Below are positions 33,944 to 46,104 of a DNA stretch of 64,000 nucleotides, piece by piece (position 1 is the first letter of the stretch; each line of letters begins with the position of its first letter). This DNA is from Aplidium turbinatum. Taxonomy: Eukaryota; Chordata; Ascidiacea; Aplousobranchia; Polyclinidae. The notes under the pieces were generated by a model. That model saw only the letters and a list, made by a program, of their open reading frames with translations, did not search any database and was not told the origin of the DNA. The stretch is taken from assembly GCA_918807975.1 (NCBI GenBank), contig OU964930.1, positions 13,200,372-13,264,371 on the forward strand, in the 5' to 3' direction. Position numbers and translations under genes: made by a program.

Positions 33944-34468
33944 TACAATTAATTACATTTGGAAGTAATTGCAATTTGAAAATTTTGGAACAATGTAGCC
34001 TAACCATGATGTAATTAAAAACTTTGATCGTGTAATTGTAATGTAAGCGTAATTGTAGCCTACTGAAAATTATGGAACTGATTCAACTTTTTTTTAAATG
34101 GAAGGGCATACGATTCAATCTGACATGTTTTGACAAAGAGTAACTATTTCAAGTAAAATTAATGAAATGTTTTTCAAACATTATTGGAAGGGAGGTCGTG
34201 GCCCAATGCCCTCCCATGCGTACGCCACTGACAGGGCTGTTGAAAGGGTAATTTGGGCCCAGTAGGCTACCAATGAAACCCGCGGGCCCCAAATTTGCAA
34301 ATTAAGACACTTCTAAAATAAATGCACAATATCCAAACAATGCAAAGTGGTTTCTTCAAGTCTACTGGCCCCTTAGAAAGGTTACGTGTCTCTAAAATCA
34401 TCCCGGGCACTGGTCCAAAAGTATCCTACCTCCTTGACTTTCCTGTCAACGCTATAGCCTACTGCCAC
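33944..34468. other. Short stretch with a hAT-type end fragment
   Basis: No gene. Near 34,184-34,234 a G-rich run ending GTACGCCACTG (complement CAGTGGCGTAC) looks like one end of a hAT-type element related to the fragment near 833. Its other end was not found. Confidence 0.4.
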
Positions 34469-35659
34469 CAGCGGTGCCGAAGTAGGGGGGATGAGGGGGA
34501 TATATCCCCCCCAATATTTTGGCAGCATCTCCCCCAATAAATTAGAAAAAAATATTTGCTATGAAGTTGTAGCCTACTTCGATTTAGTTGTATGCAAGCA
34601 TCTTGCATTGCTGTTGTTTTTCTTTTATTGATGTTTGATCACAGTTCTAAATTATCTTGGATTTGACGCATGACAATGAAGGACCTTCATTGAAGGTATT
34701 AAGGACGAGTTGGACCAGCCCACCGGCCACGGCACTGCAGTAATGCTCATGAGGAGACTCGTTGTTTTAATATCTTGTGCAGGCCTTGTGTCTCTGGTAT
34801 GCAATGAATTAATCTCCTGCGTTTAATCGCAGCTCCTAACTATAGTGTCTGCTGTTCTAATCTAAAAGAGCTTAGCAGGCATTGTCCGAGTTGGAAAAAC
34901 CTCTCTATTCTCAAATACTTCAGCTGATTAAGATCCTCTTCTCTTAGTTTGCCTGGTAAGCTCTGCTGCTTGTAAGAGGTCATTTTCCAATCTTCGTAGA
35001 TTGAAAACCATTCTGAGAAATACTTTGGGACAGGAGAGGTTGAATGCTAGTATTATTTGCAACATTCACCAAAATATTCTTAATGACATCAGCATAAATG
35101 ACATTGCTAATGAGTTTTCAATGTGCACTACCGTAAGACACAACATGTTCGGTTGTAACAAGTTCTTGTTAAGTGTTTGAAAGTTATTATTTTTGTCATA
35201 AATTTGCAAATGTTCTTCTGTAGTTTCGATTGTTTTCAGTATCCTGACTAGTGACTTTGTTTTATGGTGCACTAAGTGTAGTGATTCTAGTGAAGGAGAG
35301 GACAAGAAGAAAAGTATAACTTCTGTGTTTTTTTGAAAAACTAAGTAGCCTATTCATTGGAAGGTCATAAGTTCGAATCCTGCTGGAGTGACCAATTTTT
35401 CTTTGACTGCTGCAAGAATAAGAAACAAGCATTCACAAGCGCACTGGTAGCACTTTTATCTCCATGATTTCTTATCTGTACCGTATGCTGTTAGCAGTTA
35501 ATTTACCCAGGTCCGGTGATTGTTTAATAAATTTAATACCTGCACCACTAAAATTGTGTACAAAAATTTGCATCCCCCCCCAATGTTCAAAAATCGTCTA
35601 AAATTTGATAAATTGTTGAATTATCTCCCCCCAATCCTAAACTAACTTCGGCACCACTG
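34469..35659. mobile_element. 1.19-kb hAT-like element
   Basis: TIRs CAGCGGTGCCGAAGTAGGGG and, on the complement, CAGTGGTGCCGAAGTTAG. A perfect 8-bp duplication ACTGCCAC (34,461-34,468 and 35,660-35,667). Both ends carry CCCCCCAAT words. A tRNA-like B-box fragment (AAGTTCGAATCC) at about 35,370 may be a SINE remnant inside it. No transposase seen. Confidence 0.82.
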
Positions 35660-35980
35660 ACTGCCACTCAACGCGCATGATTTTATGTGTTACAAAAAAA
35701 AATTCAATCTGTGTGTGGCCACTGGCCACCAAGCTTTTATTGCTCAAATCATACAATCGCCGCTTGAACTTTTTTTTCTTTTTTTTTCTTTTCGCGCAAC
35801 GAAGTTGAAGTTAATTTTTATTACGTAACCTACAGCCATAGACTCCTTTAGTTATATAAAGGAGTCTATGTCAGTCTTGTGGAATGATTGAGAAATCAAT
35901 GTGTTTAGTCTAATTCGAAATATAGCCTAACATTTTAGTTTGTGAGAGCACATCAAACAATTCGACTCCTAAATCTATTG

Positions 35981-37006
35981 GATTGTATATGGATGTATAT
36001 GGATGATCTATCGACTGCGTTAAGCAAAACCAAGGCAGGCTGTTATATTGGTAATACACTTGTCAATCATCTCATGTTTGCTGATGATAGCCTATTTGTT
36101 GTATCTCTCCAAGTGTTCATGGTCTGCAGAATATCTTGAATGTGTGTGAAGATTATGCGCTTTCTAACGATGTCATTTTTAACTGCAAAAAGTCATTTGC
36201 TATGTACTTCCAAACCAATCACTTAAAGTTAAATTTGAATCCAATTGTACGGCTCAATGGAAGTGAGATCAAATTCGTAGACAGTGTCAAATATTTGGGT
36301 GTTTTTCTTGACACGGCAATGTGTGACGACAAGGATATAAATCGACAAGTGCGATCAATCTACTGTTCTGCCAACAAATTAAAATCAAAATTTTACATGT
36401 GCTCCACTAATATTAAAAATGTTCTATTCCGTTCATATTGTACTCCAATGTAGCCTATGCATGTCATCTGTGGGAAAATTATCATCAACGTGACATTAAT
36501 CGCAGGCCTGCGTGTTGCCTTCAATAGTGCATTTAGAATTATACACAATTTGCCTAAACACTATAGCGTACGTGAACATCAAGTCTTGTGCAACATTACA
36601 ACATTTGATGCATTACTTCGGAAATATGTTTTTTCTTTTGTTGGAAGATGCGAAGTATCGTCTAACTCTATTGTTGCCTTCCTGGTGAGGTCCGATTGTC
36701 ATCGTATATCAAATTACCGCCTTCATTATAATAATTCTATGTATGCTGTTATCTAGTCTTGATGGCTGCCATGTCATCTGATTGTTTTTATCGTTCTGAA
36801 TACTTTCAATTCTTTTAACTTGTCACACTACCGTACCATATTGTATGTAAACTTGTAACAGCAGATAGCCTATTTAGTGAGAGTTTAAACTGACGACATC
36901 CAAAGTGGCTCTCTGTGACCTTTGTGCTTATGCAGTTTGTGTATTATTTCGTTGTTTTGTTTTGGATATGGACAGCTTTGTATGATGCAAATAAATATTA
37001 TTATTG
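35981..37006 (+). mobile_element. 5'-truncated LINE with reverse-transcriptase end
   Basis: Plus-strand coding blocks: VYMDDLS-like start (MYMDDLSTALSKTKAGCYIG), NHLMFADD (catalytic FADD), LNVCEDYALSNDVIFNCKKS, VKYLGVFLD and YCSANKLKSKF, then a post-RT part to about 36,756. The frame shifts twice, so it is dead. The 3' end is AATAAATATTATTATTG. The duplication TATTG (35,976-35,980 and 37,002-37,006) and the uninterrupted copy at 42.5 kb fix both ends. Different from the LINE at 5-8 kb. Clade not assigned. Confidence 0.8.
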
Positions 37007-37135
37007 CTAGACACACGTGCCCATTGCCCAATGCCGTCGATAAAGTCAATGAAATGTGATTGACCGAAGCGAGCAAAAGCAGGGAAGTAAATATTTTTTT
37101 CTCGACTTTGAGGGGCTTGGGGCACTTCTTCCTGG

Positions 37136-37427
37136 TTTGGTTTGGAATCTTTATTCTCGGACTGACAAAGCCTTGATAGGTTATTCCTGGTAGTTTCGCA
37201 TACTTGTATGTAGAGGCTCTTGACGCAGGGCCGGTTACCGAGATTGACAAAGTGAAATTTTCCGATTGTTGAGGTGTTGTTGCCGGGGAATTATTCCATT
37301 CACTAGGTGCCGCTGAATGGAGAGCAATCCTGAAATGCGTTGCTCAATAGCGCACACCCCGAGAGCCGAACTAGCGCCGCTTAATCTTGAGCCGGGCGCG
37401 TAACCACTAAGCTAACGGGGCGGACAA
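37136..37427 (-). mobile_element. tRNA-derived SINE, family C copy 2
   Basis: Target duplication TTCCTGG (37,129-37,135 and 37,428-37,434). The complement of the right end is GCCCCGTTAGCTTAGTGG, then TTACGCGCCCGG (A box) and AGTTCGGCTCTC (B box). The copy of the host repeat at 42.4 kb lacks this insertion. Confidence 0.82.
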
Positions 37428-38027
37428 TTCCTGGGTTCACTACGAGAGTGTGCTGACTGGGAGCTTTTTTAGGTCAACACGATGTTAGGAATCACGTGTC
37501 TCCAGAAAGAAGAAAAAGCGATGCAATATAAGATCACATCTAAAATAGTTATATGAAGAAGTCCATATCTAAAGGAGTCTATGCGTACGGCGTAAAAAAC
37601 ACTTAGGCTATTACTGAATGATATTGTGAACTATGCCAGTGATCTTTAATAACTTTGCACGGACGTTGCGTCGTCAGTGTAAACTTTACAAGCACGCAAG
37701 CAGAATGGACTATATAGAGTTAAATCAGCGTCGTGTTTAGCGGGTAGAAATTTGGCCATGTAGGCTACGCTGTGCAAAAACTTAGAAACAAATCTTAAGT
37801 AAAAACACCGCCATGCCAGATTGCCAGTTGTCCGACATCTCCACCAATTCGAATTGTGCTCAGCTTTAACAAAAATCTAACTTTGGTGATGATTAGCCTA
37901 TGACCAATGACCATACAGGCTCACAATGTGTTCGTCAGCCAATGTACTTACAACGTGTCAAAATTGATAAAAAATCTTCGGCGATGCAATTTACATTCAA
38001 CCTGCAGCCTAGCCCAAATAAGTTGTT

Positions 38028-38335
38028 TTGATTGATTGATTGAATTTTTATTCTCGGACTGGGAAAGCTTCTTTGAGAGCTTAAACTTGGCAGTTTCGCA
38101 TACTTGTAAATGCTTTGAACCACTGACACAGGCCGGTCATCGAGATTGACAGAGCGGAGTTTCTGATTATTGAAGTGTTGTTGCCGGGGAATTATTTCAT
38201 CCGTTAAATGCCGCTGAATGGAGAGCAGTCTCGTGCGTTGCTCAAGCGCACAATCCGAGAATCGAATCAATGCCGTTTGATCTTGAAGCTTCTTCGTTCA
38301 CGAAATCACGCGCTAACCAAGGGAGCTATAGGGGA
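38028..38335 (-). mobile_element. tRNA-derived SINE, family C copy 3
   Basis: Starts with three TGAT units before TTTTTATTCTCGGACTGG, so the 3' tail is a TGAT/ATCA simple repeat. It then follows copy 2 closely through GTTGTTGCCGGGGAATTATT. The tRNA-like head at the right is degenerate. Confidence 0.75.
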
Positions 38336-39957
38336 GGCTAGAATTGAAATTTTAGCTGATGTTTATCGCTTTAAATTTGTCTTTGGTAAAGTCGCCATAC
38401 GCACAAAAAAATAAACATAACAAAAATGTCGGTTTTAACGGCTGACTCTTGTACAACGAACAACGGTGTTTGAATTTATGACGCAGTTAAATTATTGATG
38501 AGTGAGCAGTTTAAAACGTCAAGCAGCTGCATTAATTTTTAAATAATGCCGTTGCCTTGGCAATAAAAGAAACAAAATACAAAAATTAATTTAGTGTCTT
38601 CCAAACTTTTGGTATATGTATGAAGCGAAATATTTAATTTGCCCGCTTATTTATTAGCCTATCGCATTGATTTGTGGAATGTGTAACTGAAATTTATTGA
38701 TTGGAAATTTAAATTGTTTGTGTTGACTAAAGTTGAGTTTCATTTCTGCAAATTTCTCGACAAAGAGTAGCTTATGACCTGCTGCTACCAGAATATGATG
38801 TATTCGCTGTTAATCTTTTAGCGTACACAAAATTCATAAGAAAAAAATTCACGAAATAAAACGAACATAATAGGCTAAGCGTACCGTAATATCGCAATCT
38901 TAATTTTGGCTGCAGAAAACGGATGTGAGTTATCTAAATTTGATTTATAGGCCTAATAGGTTGTTGCGGGAACAGTTGGTAGCCTAGATAGAAAAATAAT
39001 AAAAGCACTTTTGGTCTACACTGAAAGTATGTTGATTAACAAAGCTGTATATTTTAAGAAAAAAATTTGAATTTGTGGAAATGCTGATTTCGATGCGACG
39101 GCATACCTTTAGCGAAGAAGGCTAAATTAATACGTGCCTGCTGCCTGTGATATTTCAAACACCAGGGGAAGTAACTCAAATTTAGAATTAGTTACACTAA
39201 TAACAATTTTATGCATGAGGTTACGTTATAGGCTACCTACAAGCTTGAGACTATCCATTTTTTTTATGCTTCCATAATAGTCATTTCATATTATATTAAC
39301 CGTTTGACTATTCTGCATCTAACTACCTGACGACTTTGTTATCATGGAGTAGGCTACAAAAAAATCTATTTCATGGCCAAATCGGAGAAGTTTTTTCTTG
39401 ACTTTCTCGAGATTTTAAATATTTCAAATTCTTTTGCTAAAACAAAAAGAATTGTTTTTGAAACACAAATACACCCAGGGTGGCGTGGTTCGTAGTGCAA
39501 GCGTAGAGGTAGCTCTTTCATCAAATATTTAAAACCAATCGCACGCCTTTTTCCTACGTTTTAAACAGTCATTATAAAGTAGCTTTGTGAGAAAAAAACA
39601 TCTAAATTCTAAATGCAGAGCAGTAAGATATTCAAAAGTATGGCCAAGTGAGCTCCAAAATTATTTCTAAGCTTAAAAATATTAGAACTATCATCGTGAA
39701 ATTGAAGGTGTCAAGTGCAAGAATGTAAGCTAAATGAAAACAATTTTCTTAAAAACAAGAATTCAAAAATTATTAAATTTTGTGTGTGAAGCTATATTTA
39801 TAAAAAAGTAGTAGCCTATTTCATTTATTTGGTTGAAATTAAAGTTGGATTTATTTGTAAGTTAATGCAATATAAAAATAGCTTTTATTGTAGGTTAGTG
39901 GGCAAAGTTGAATTTAATGGCGCAATAAGACATTCTAAGATTGTAGAAATTTTTATA
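38336..39957. other. Upstream region of the bHLH gene
   Basis: No gene seen. An acceptor-like TTTTATTGTAG lies at 39,884-39,894, about 60 bp before the bHLH start codon, so a 5' non-coding exon may lie upstream. Confidence 0.4.
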
Positions 39958-42900
39958 ATGGAAGACATAACTTGGATTGAAAATATGGATATGAAAAATT
40001 CAAGCACACCTGCAATGGATTTAAGCAACAATTTTAACAATTGCAACAATATTCATCCGCAGCAGGAACCATTTTACAGAAATACCAATTTCATTTACGA
40101 CGACTTCACTGATACAACAGAACCGAGCTCAAATGAAATTATAATCCAACAAAATGTACCTGTCACCCCCTTGTCATCTGTGATGACCCTGTTAAATCAA
40201 CATGAAAGTACCCATTCTTCGGAAATAAGTGCTGATGGGGTAGTTTTGAATGCAATTTCAGCACAGTGGAAAGCTGACGATGGCGGAGTAGTAGGAGAAG
40301 TTATTGAAGACGAAGAAGGTGAGGAAGAAGATTGGGAAGATGACGAGAGTGAAGAAGAAAGTGATGTGAGTTGTGATGAAAACCAAGCCTTAGACTACAT
40401 TAATACTTCTACCATACCATACCAAACAAATTCAGAACATTTTTTACCAGCTTCGCTTTCCCAACTCGCAAGTTCAACAGAAATTGTGACAATGCAAAGA
40501 CCCCATGAACAAATATGGAATTGGAGAAACGTGTCTTATACGACACCACATTGCGATCACTCTCAGTCTACTTCTATTTCACTCGATCTCACAGCAACCG
40601 CTATTTTACCAAATAACTTTTTAACCAATGTGGTAAGTTGTGAAAGTTAATTGTTAAACAACTTAGTCAATCAAAAGTTGTGAGCCTATAGCCTAACCAG
40701 GGTAACCAAGGTCCAAGAAGTGAGTTAAATAGATCTTATGGCAAAAAATAACTGAAGTGAGTTCGAAATAATTTTGTGAATTTCAAACGGCTTAAGCTTG
40801 AGAGGTCTTTGTATTGGCACTACGTTTAACTAGTCTGATGCGTTTGTTTCCTAACCATGATAAAATCAATCTATAGGCTATGGTAATAGCCTACCGCAAA
40901 AACGTTAAAAGTATTTCGGCTCAAGGCTACTTTGTGATATAGTCCGGATGAATTAACGTAGCCTAGTAGTATTGATTAAAGGTTAAACATGGTTGTTCCA
41001 GACAATTGTTCACCTAATCAAACGTCATATAAAAACCGTTCAGGTCTACTGAATCTTAGCGTATTACGTCATGGAATTTTTCCTAAAAATGAGCCAAAAT
41101 TGCACCATCGTTCCGTAAGACTTGTGTCAAACCTGTTTAAACATGAAACATTGGATCACCACCTTTGAACACCTGTTAGAATTGCGTGACAATGTCTTTC
41201 ATTATTGCGTCACAGTTACTGTTTACGTGAGTTTGAGATATCGCAAATTACTCTAGTCATTTTAAAATGGTTGCTTGAAGAGGTTGGTCGCATGTTTAAC
41301 TATTTTGCTTAGTGCTTGTCAGCTGGACGAAAATTTCCGTCTTTTATCCAAGTAATCTGTTCTGTAGTGACAAGTTTTTAGTGGTGTATCGCGTTGCACC
41401 CCATTTTCAACAGCTTTGAGGCTATTTTTACAGAAATACAATTCTCGAATAGACGTTTCCTGAAGAGTGTTTCTTTTCGGTCATTACATACAGACGAACG
41501 GATCTGGGAATCTTATGTTACAATTTTCCCACGAAGAGATTATGGTTTACCGCTGTGACCAATGGTTGATTAAAAATTAGCTACTGCCAATTACCCATTA
41601 TAGGCCTATTGTAGCCTACAGCTATTACAGACAACTGGAGAACAAATTTGGCTGGGCGTAGATCAATGAAGCGACCAGTAAATCTACAGTCGCACTCCAT
41701 TTCTGTAATTAATCTTTGACGAACGTTTCGTTTCGCTGCAATGTCACAACGAAACTGCATTCTCTACACGAAATCAAAACAAAAAAATGCTTCAAAATCA
41801 AACAAAATAAATTATTTTTGTTTCAAGCTGTCATTTGTAAGTGGTCACTAAATCTTTCGACAGTTTTTTATGTCAAGCAAGAACATAACTTGATGGTTAG
41901 GTTTGAAAACATTACGATACGTTGTATTTCCAATTGTGGTAATTTTAACGTTGTAACGTTTTAATAATTTAGGAAAGTCGGCAGATCAATTTAACAACCA
42001 ACAGAAAGCGACGGCAAGCTGCAAATGCGAGAGAAAGAAGGAGAATGGAAGGATTGAACAAAGCATTTGACTCTTTGAGAAAAGTCATCCCTTCCATGAG
42101 TCGAAGAAGGTGAGTTTCAAGCAAAGTTAACTTATTTTATTTCCCTGTACTAATAACGTCATCACGTTATTTGCAATTTTGTTATATTGTAAACTGAAAT
42201 GTCCGATGCGTGACCGACAGGGGAGATCACAACGGTTGCAAGTAAAGCCTACTGTTGATGGTAATAGGCTATAGTCTATTATTCGGATGTGATCTTATAT
42301 TGCATCGCTTTTTCTTCTGTTTGGAGACACGTGATTTCTAACATCCTGTTGATCTAAAAAAAAGCTCCCAAAGTCAGCACACTCTCGTAGTGAATCCAGA
42401 AAGAAGTGCCCCAAGCCCCTCAAAATCGAGAAAAAAAAATATATATAGCCTAGGCTACTTCCTTGTTTTTGCTCGCTTCGGTCAATCACATTTCATTGAC
42501 TTGATCGACGGCATTGGGCACGCCTGTCTAGCAATAGATTTAGGAGTAGAAAATTTTTTTTTTGGCTATATATCGCAATAGACTAAACACATTGTTTACC
42601 CAATTATTTCTCAAATAAATAGGCCTAAGCCTATTTTAGTATGAATAGAGGTAAGACCTATGAGGTGAAATATGCCTTGTATTGTATAGCTTATGATATG
42701 TATTGTAGGTTATATAGTGCAAAGGAGACCACCTGCTGTTTCATTTGTAGCTTGGGTTCAGTGCAACAATTTTTCAGAACCTTTATAATTTCTTTATAAG
42801 CAGAGACCGAACTTACCCCATCAAGTTCATCGTAGAACGGTGGTTCCCAACCTTTTGGTTGTCACGGGCCCCTCTAGACAAATTATTAATTCTGCGGACC

Positions 42901-45900
42901 CCTACCTAAATTTTGCCTCAACTACTGTATTGTGTCATATTGTATTGTCGCTATGACTCCTGCGGCAAATATCAGGTTAAACAGTTGCTCAAATAAGAAA
43001 ATGAATGAATTGTTCAAGAAATGTCAGCAGTATTTGAATATTAAGGTGACCCAAAGTGCCATGCCGAAACTTGTTCAACGTAAGCAAATTTAATGAGAGG
43101 GCTGTTGCTGCCTTTCCTGAACTAAATGACTGAACTGTGGTTGAGTTTGACAATGCAACACGCATGTCATCTTCAACGTCCAGGCGATTTCGATGTTTAG
43201 TTTTTATTGTAACAAGAGCTGAGAATCCTGCCTCGCAAAGGTTAAGTGGTTATGAATGGTAACAAAACAATAATCGCTTGCTTTGCCAAGAATGGGTAGG
43301 TTTGCAGTTGTGAGCACCAAAATTCTTCCACAGTTTTTGAATGAAATTCAATGCGTAATAACTCTTTTAATCTCAAATCAATTAGGTCATCTTTACTGAG
43401 ATCGTCATCGCTAATGTCGTTCAAGTCAAAAAGAAAAAGGATTTCGAATCCATGTTTCAACTTCGTTCGGCAGGTGTTCTAAATAAAAATAACGTCGAAA
43501 TGACATTTTGCAGGGTTTCCAAGTGTGCGCAAAATTTTTCTCCCATAGAGATCAAAAGAGTACATTCTCTTTGAGTTTCATCCATCAAGATAAGATCTTC
43601 TAACATTGGAAAGTTAACGTAATTACCTGCTTCCAATCTGCGTTTTCAAACCGGCAACTTAGCTAAAAACGCCTTCAGTTTTTCAGCTGCATCAATTATT
43701 GTCACACCTGGTCCTTGATTATGCCATGCAATGCCATGATTAACACTTTTAATATGACCCAAAATATCGGCTAAGTAGGCCATGCCGAACAGAAAACTTT
43801 TACTCTCAAATAATTTTGAGAGTGGACTTCCTTTCGCTTTCAAAAGAGTTGATACCTCATTTTTTAGCTGCTGCAGTCGTTTTAAAACTACTCCTCTAGA
43901 TAACAAACGTACCTCAAAATGATACAAAAGTACTTCGTAATCTGACCCTACTTCTTGACAGAGCGCTTTAAAAGTACGGTGTACTTGACACACTTGCATT
44001 TAAACAGAGAAATGAAAGTAAAAAGATCGCTTTTATTTTTTTTTCCGAAATTCATCAAGGTAATCACGGACCCCCAAATGCTTTCTCACGGACCCCCAAG
44101 GGGTCCGCGAACCGCAGGTTGGGAACCACTGTCTTAGAAAGATCTAAAAATCTGTTAATAGTGAATCACTGCAACACATATTGCAGCGCCTTCATCACAC
44201 ATTTAGGCTAAGCATGATTTTCTGAGAGTGACGTTGATTTGGGAATGATGACCAATAAAGTGTTAGTTATGATCTAGGCCAGTGGTTCTCAATCTTTTAA
44301 CAGTGGGGGACCGGCAAAATTTCTATAAAATGTTCGCGGACCGGCAACCAAAGATCGCAGTGAATAGAATGAATATTTGAAACGTTTTGTTAACCAAAGT
44401 TGTCGTTGCGCACCATAATGCAAGGTTTTAGCATATGATTTGTATTCAGGACAAAAATTGGAATAAAACGGCAATCAAATCAACTCAAACAGAAAAATGT
44501 CAATCCATTTGCATACAAAATCAATGCCAGTGGGAAATTTGCTGCTGTTACGCTGCCGGTACCCTGTATGAGGAAAACGAGATATCAAAGAAGTTTCTAA
44601 AACACGTAGCTTTGTTTCGGCATCGAAGCGATTTCTTTACTTTGTTATTAAAGCTAGAGATGAAAAGGAATTGTCGTTTCTAAATAGCTAGTTGAAACAA
44701 TTACCATCAAATCGATTGTTTTAAAAGTTAGGCACGAGTTCGTTTGCAAGACATAACCAGAATTGTGACAATGATGTTTTTCGAACCTGGACTGCAAAGT
44801 ATATTGTAATTCAATCAAACTTTCTTTTTCATGAAGATTAAGGTCGCATGTGTTGACATCATCGATGCATGGGTTGTTTATCCAACAGTTTCCATGTCAA
44901 GGATCTTCATGCTACGCAAAATGATCGTCAAAATTGTTAGCCAACTCTTTCAAGTGTTGACTCACAATGCTCAGCACCTCTTTTTACTTTTTTCACCACT
45001 TCATTTTACCACAATTTTCCACAGCGAATCGGCTTTTCTTCATTCCATTCCGAAACGCTATTTTCCGCATAGTCTTTGAAAAACAAGATCTTTGTTCCAA
45101 CTTTTCTACTCCAACGACTTTAAAATTTTCCAAAATCAAGAACAAAATTCCCCATTTGGTTATGTATTTCTGTGTTTCAAAACTTTTTGAAAACTACACG
45201 CAATTTGTCACAAAAACATTATCAACGGCACAGAATTAGGTCATCAAAAAGTTCACTTTTATTATCAAACAATTTTACGTGGAGATATGTCAGTTTTACA
45301 GCTGTGCATGGTTCACAGTGCGATCACAATTTTATAATATGCTAATGACTCCACATTAAAATAAGCTTTGCAAAAAGTAAGATCTTCTGCGGACCGGCAA
45401 AAAAATACACGGACCGGCACCGGTCCGCGGACCGGCGTTTGAGAACCAATGATCTTGGCTACTTCGGCTGAATTATAATTCACAGTCTCTTCAGACTTAT
45501 ATTGACCGGTAAGCAGAGTTCTCATCATGTCTCACTTTCTCGAATTTCAGAGGGCCGAGCTCCCCAAGAAGTGGTGACTAGGGTTATTGTATGGACTGGA
45601 GGCTGTAGCCCAATATAAAATGCAGGGGTGAAATTTGCTGCAATTTTCCAACAATAAATGTTATACTTCAAGAAATGCACTTATTATTGTCACATTCATC
45701 ATTGTTTCCGAAGAATCCAGATGCTGAGACTTTGAAAAGTAGGCTTATACTGTAGGTTTTTTAATCTCGGAGTTCCAGATTACAAACCTTTCCCCTCGGC
45801 AAAGTTGCCTACAGCAAGATGAAGTCCCAGCCTGAAAAGAACCAATATAGGCCTTTTACGGCATGTAGGTCAAAATTACCTGCGTTGAAGTTGTTGTGCA

Positions 45901-46104
45901 TGTATTTTCAGAAAACTTTCAAAATACGAAACTCTACGAATGGCGCTCAGCTACATCGAAGAACTTGATCGAGTTTTACATGGTCGATCTGACACCGAGG
46001 AATCGAGCAGCGAAACAGAAAGCAACGATAATACGACAATCATTAATTCTAGCCATGATGCAATTGTTAAGCACGAGATCCCAGAGAGTACTGAAGATTT
46101 TTAA
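39958..46104 (+). CDS. Atonal-family bHLH transcription factor, three exons
   Basis: Exons 39,958-40,632, 41,973-42,109 and 45,912-46,104 join in frame (phases 0 and 2) to 334 codons plus stop. The bHLH domain is split by the second intron: basic region and helix 1 are [20 protein letters not shown] then DSLRKVIPS; helix 2 is [28 protein letters not shown], the LN.AFD.LR pattern and [14 protein letters not shown] place it in the Atonal group (ATOH7 has [15 protein letters not shown]). Such factors dimerise with E proteins, bind E-boxes and specify sensory or neural cells. Exon 1 codes for a long unrecognised N-terminus with an acidic run at about residues 115-140. The ATG at 39,958 begins [11 protein letters not shown]; upstream in-frame sequence looks intronic. 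Intron 2 (3.8 kb) holds two hAT elements and intron 1 a solo LTR. An AATAAA is at 46,449. The exact subfamily is uncertain. Confidence 0.88.
40994..41561 (+). mobile_element. Solo LTR (copy 4), fossil
   Basis: Same family as the LTRs at 6-8 kb, 568 bp, with TGTTCC...GTGACCA ends and a perfect 5-bp duplication ATGGT (40,989-40,993 and 41,562-41,566). It sits in intron 1 of the bHLH gene in sense orientation. Confidence 0.88.
42284..42594 (-). repeat. Composite repeat X, short copy (empty site)
   Basis: Reverse complement matches the 35.9-37.6 kb repeat: AATGTGATTGACCGAAGCGA-type and GATCACATC words, with the joins AATCTATTG/CTAGACA and CTTCTTTCTGG/ATTCACTACG uninterrupted where the long copy has a LINE and a SINE. 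Confidence 0.75.
42838..44131 (-). mobile_element. 1.29-kb hAT element with transposase remnant
   Basis: TIRs CGGTGGTTCCCAACCTTTTG at the left and GGTTGGGAACCACTG at the right. 8-bp duplication TCGTAGAA / TCTTAGAA (7 of 8 match; 42,830-42,837 and 44,132-44,139). On the minus strand 43,646-43,999 reads [20 protein letters not shown] (the HTEVRWLSRGKVL block of hAT transposases) and 43,242-43,460 reads [20 protein letters not shown] then IIVLLPF, the start of the C-terminal dimerisation domain. The N-terminal catalytic part is gone. It resembles the clade domesticated in vertebrates as ZBED5/FAM200-type proteins. Confidence 0.85.
44280..45451 (-). mobile_element. 1.17-kb hAT element
   Basis: TIRs CAGTGGTTCTCAATCTTTT and, on the complement, CATTGGTTCTCAAACGCC. 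8-bp duplication ATCTAGGC / ATCTTGGC (44,272-44,279 and 45,452-45,459). GGACCGGCA words repeat near both ends. Minus-strand traces around 44,700-44,880 ([22 protein letters not shown]) resemble the region before the hAT dimerisation domain. Non-autonomous. Confidence 0.82.

Larger units (their letters stand above)
35837..37583 (+). mobile_element. Composite repeat X, long copy, with nested LINE and SINE
   Basis: A repeat whose inner part matches 42,284-42,594 in reverse complement. CATAGACTCCTTTA at 35,837 and AAAGGAGTCTATG at 35,858 form a hairpin at the left; AAAGGAGTCTATG recurs at 37,571, so this may be the terminal repeat. It has taken up a 5'-truncated LINE and a family C SINE, both absent from the other copy. 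The class of the host repeat is not known. Confidence 0.6.
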
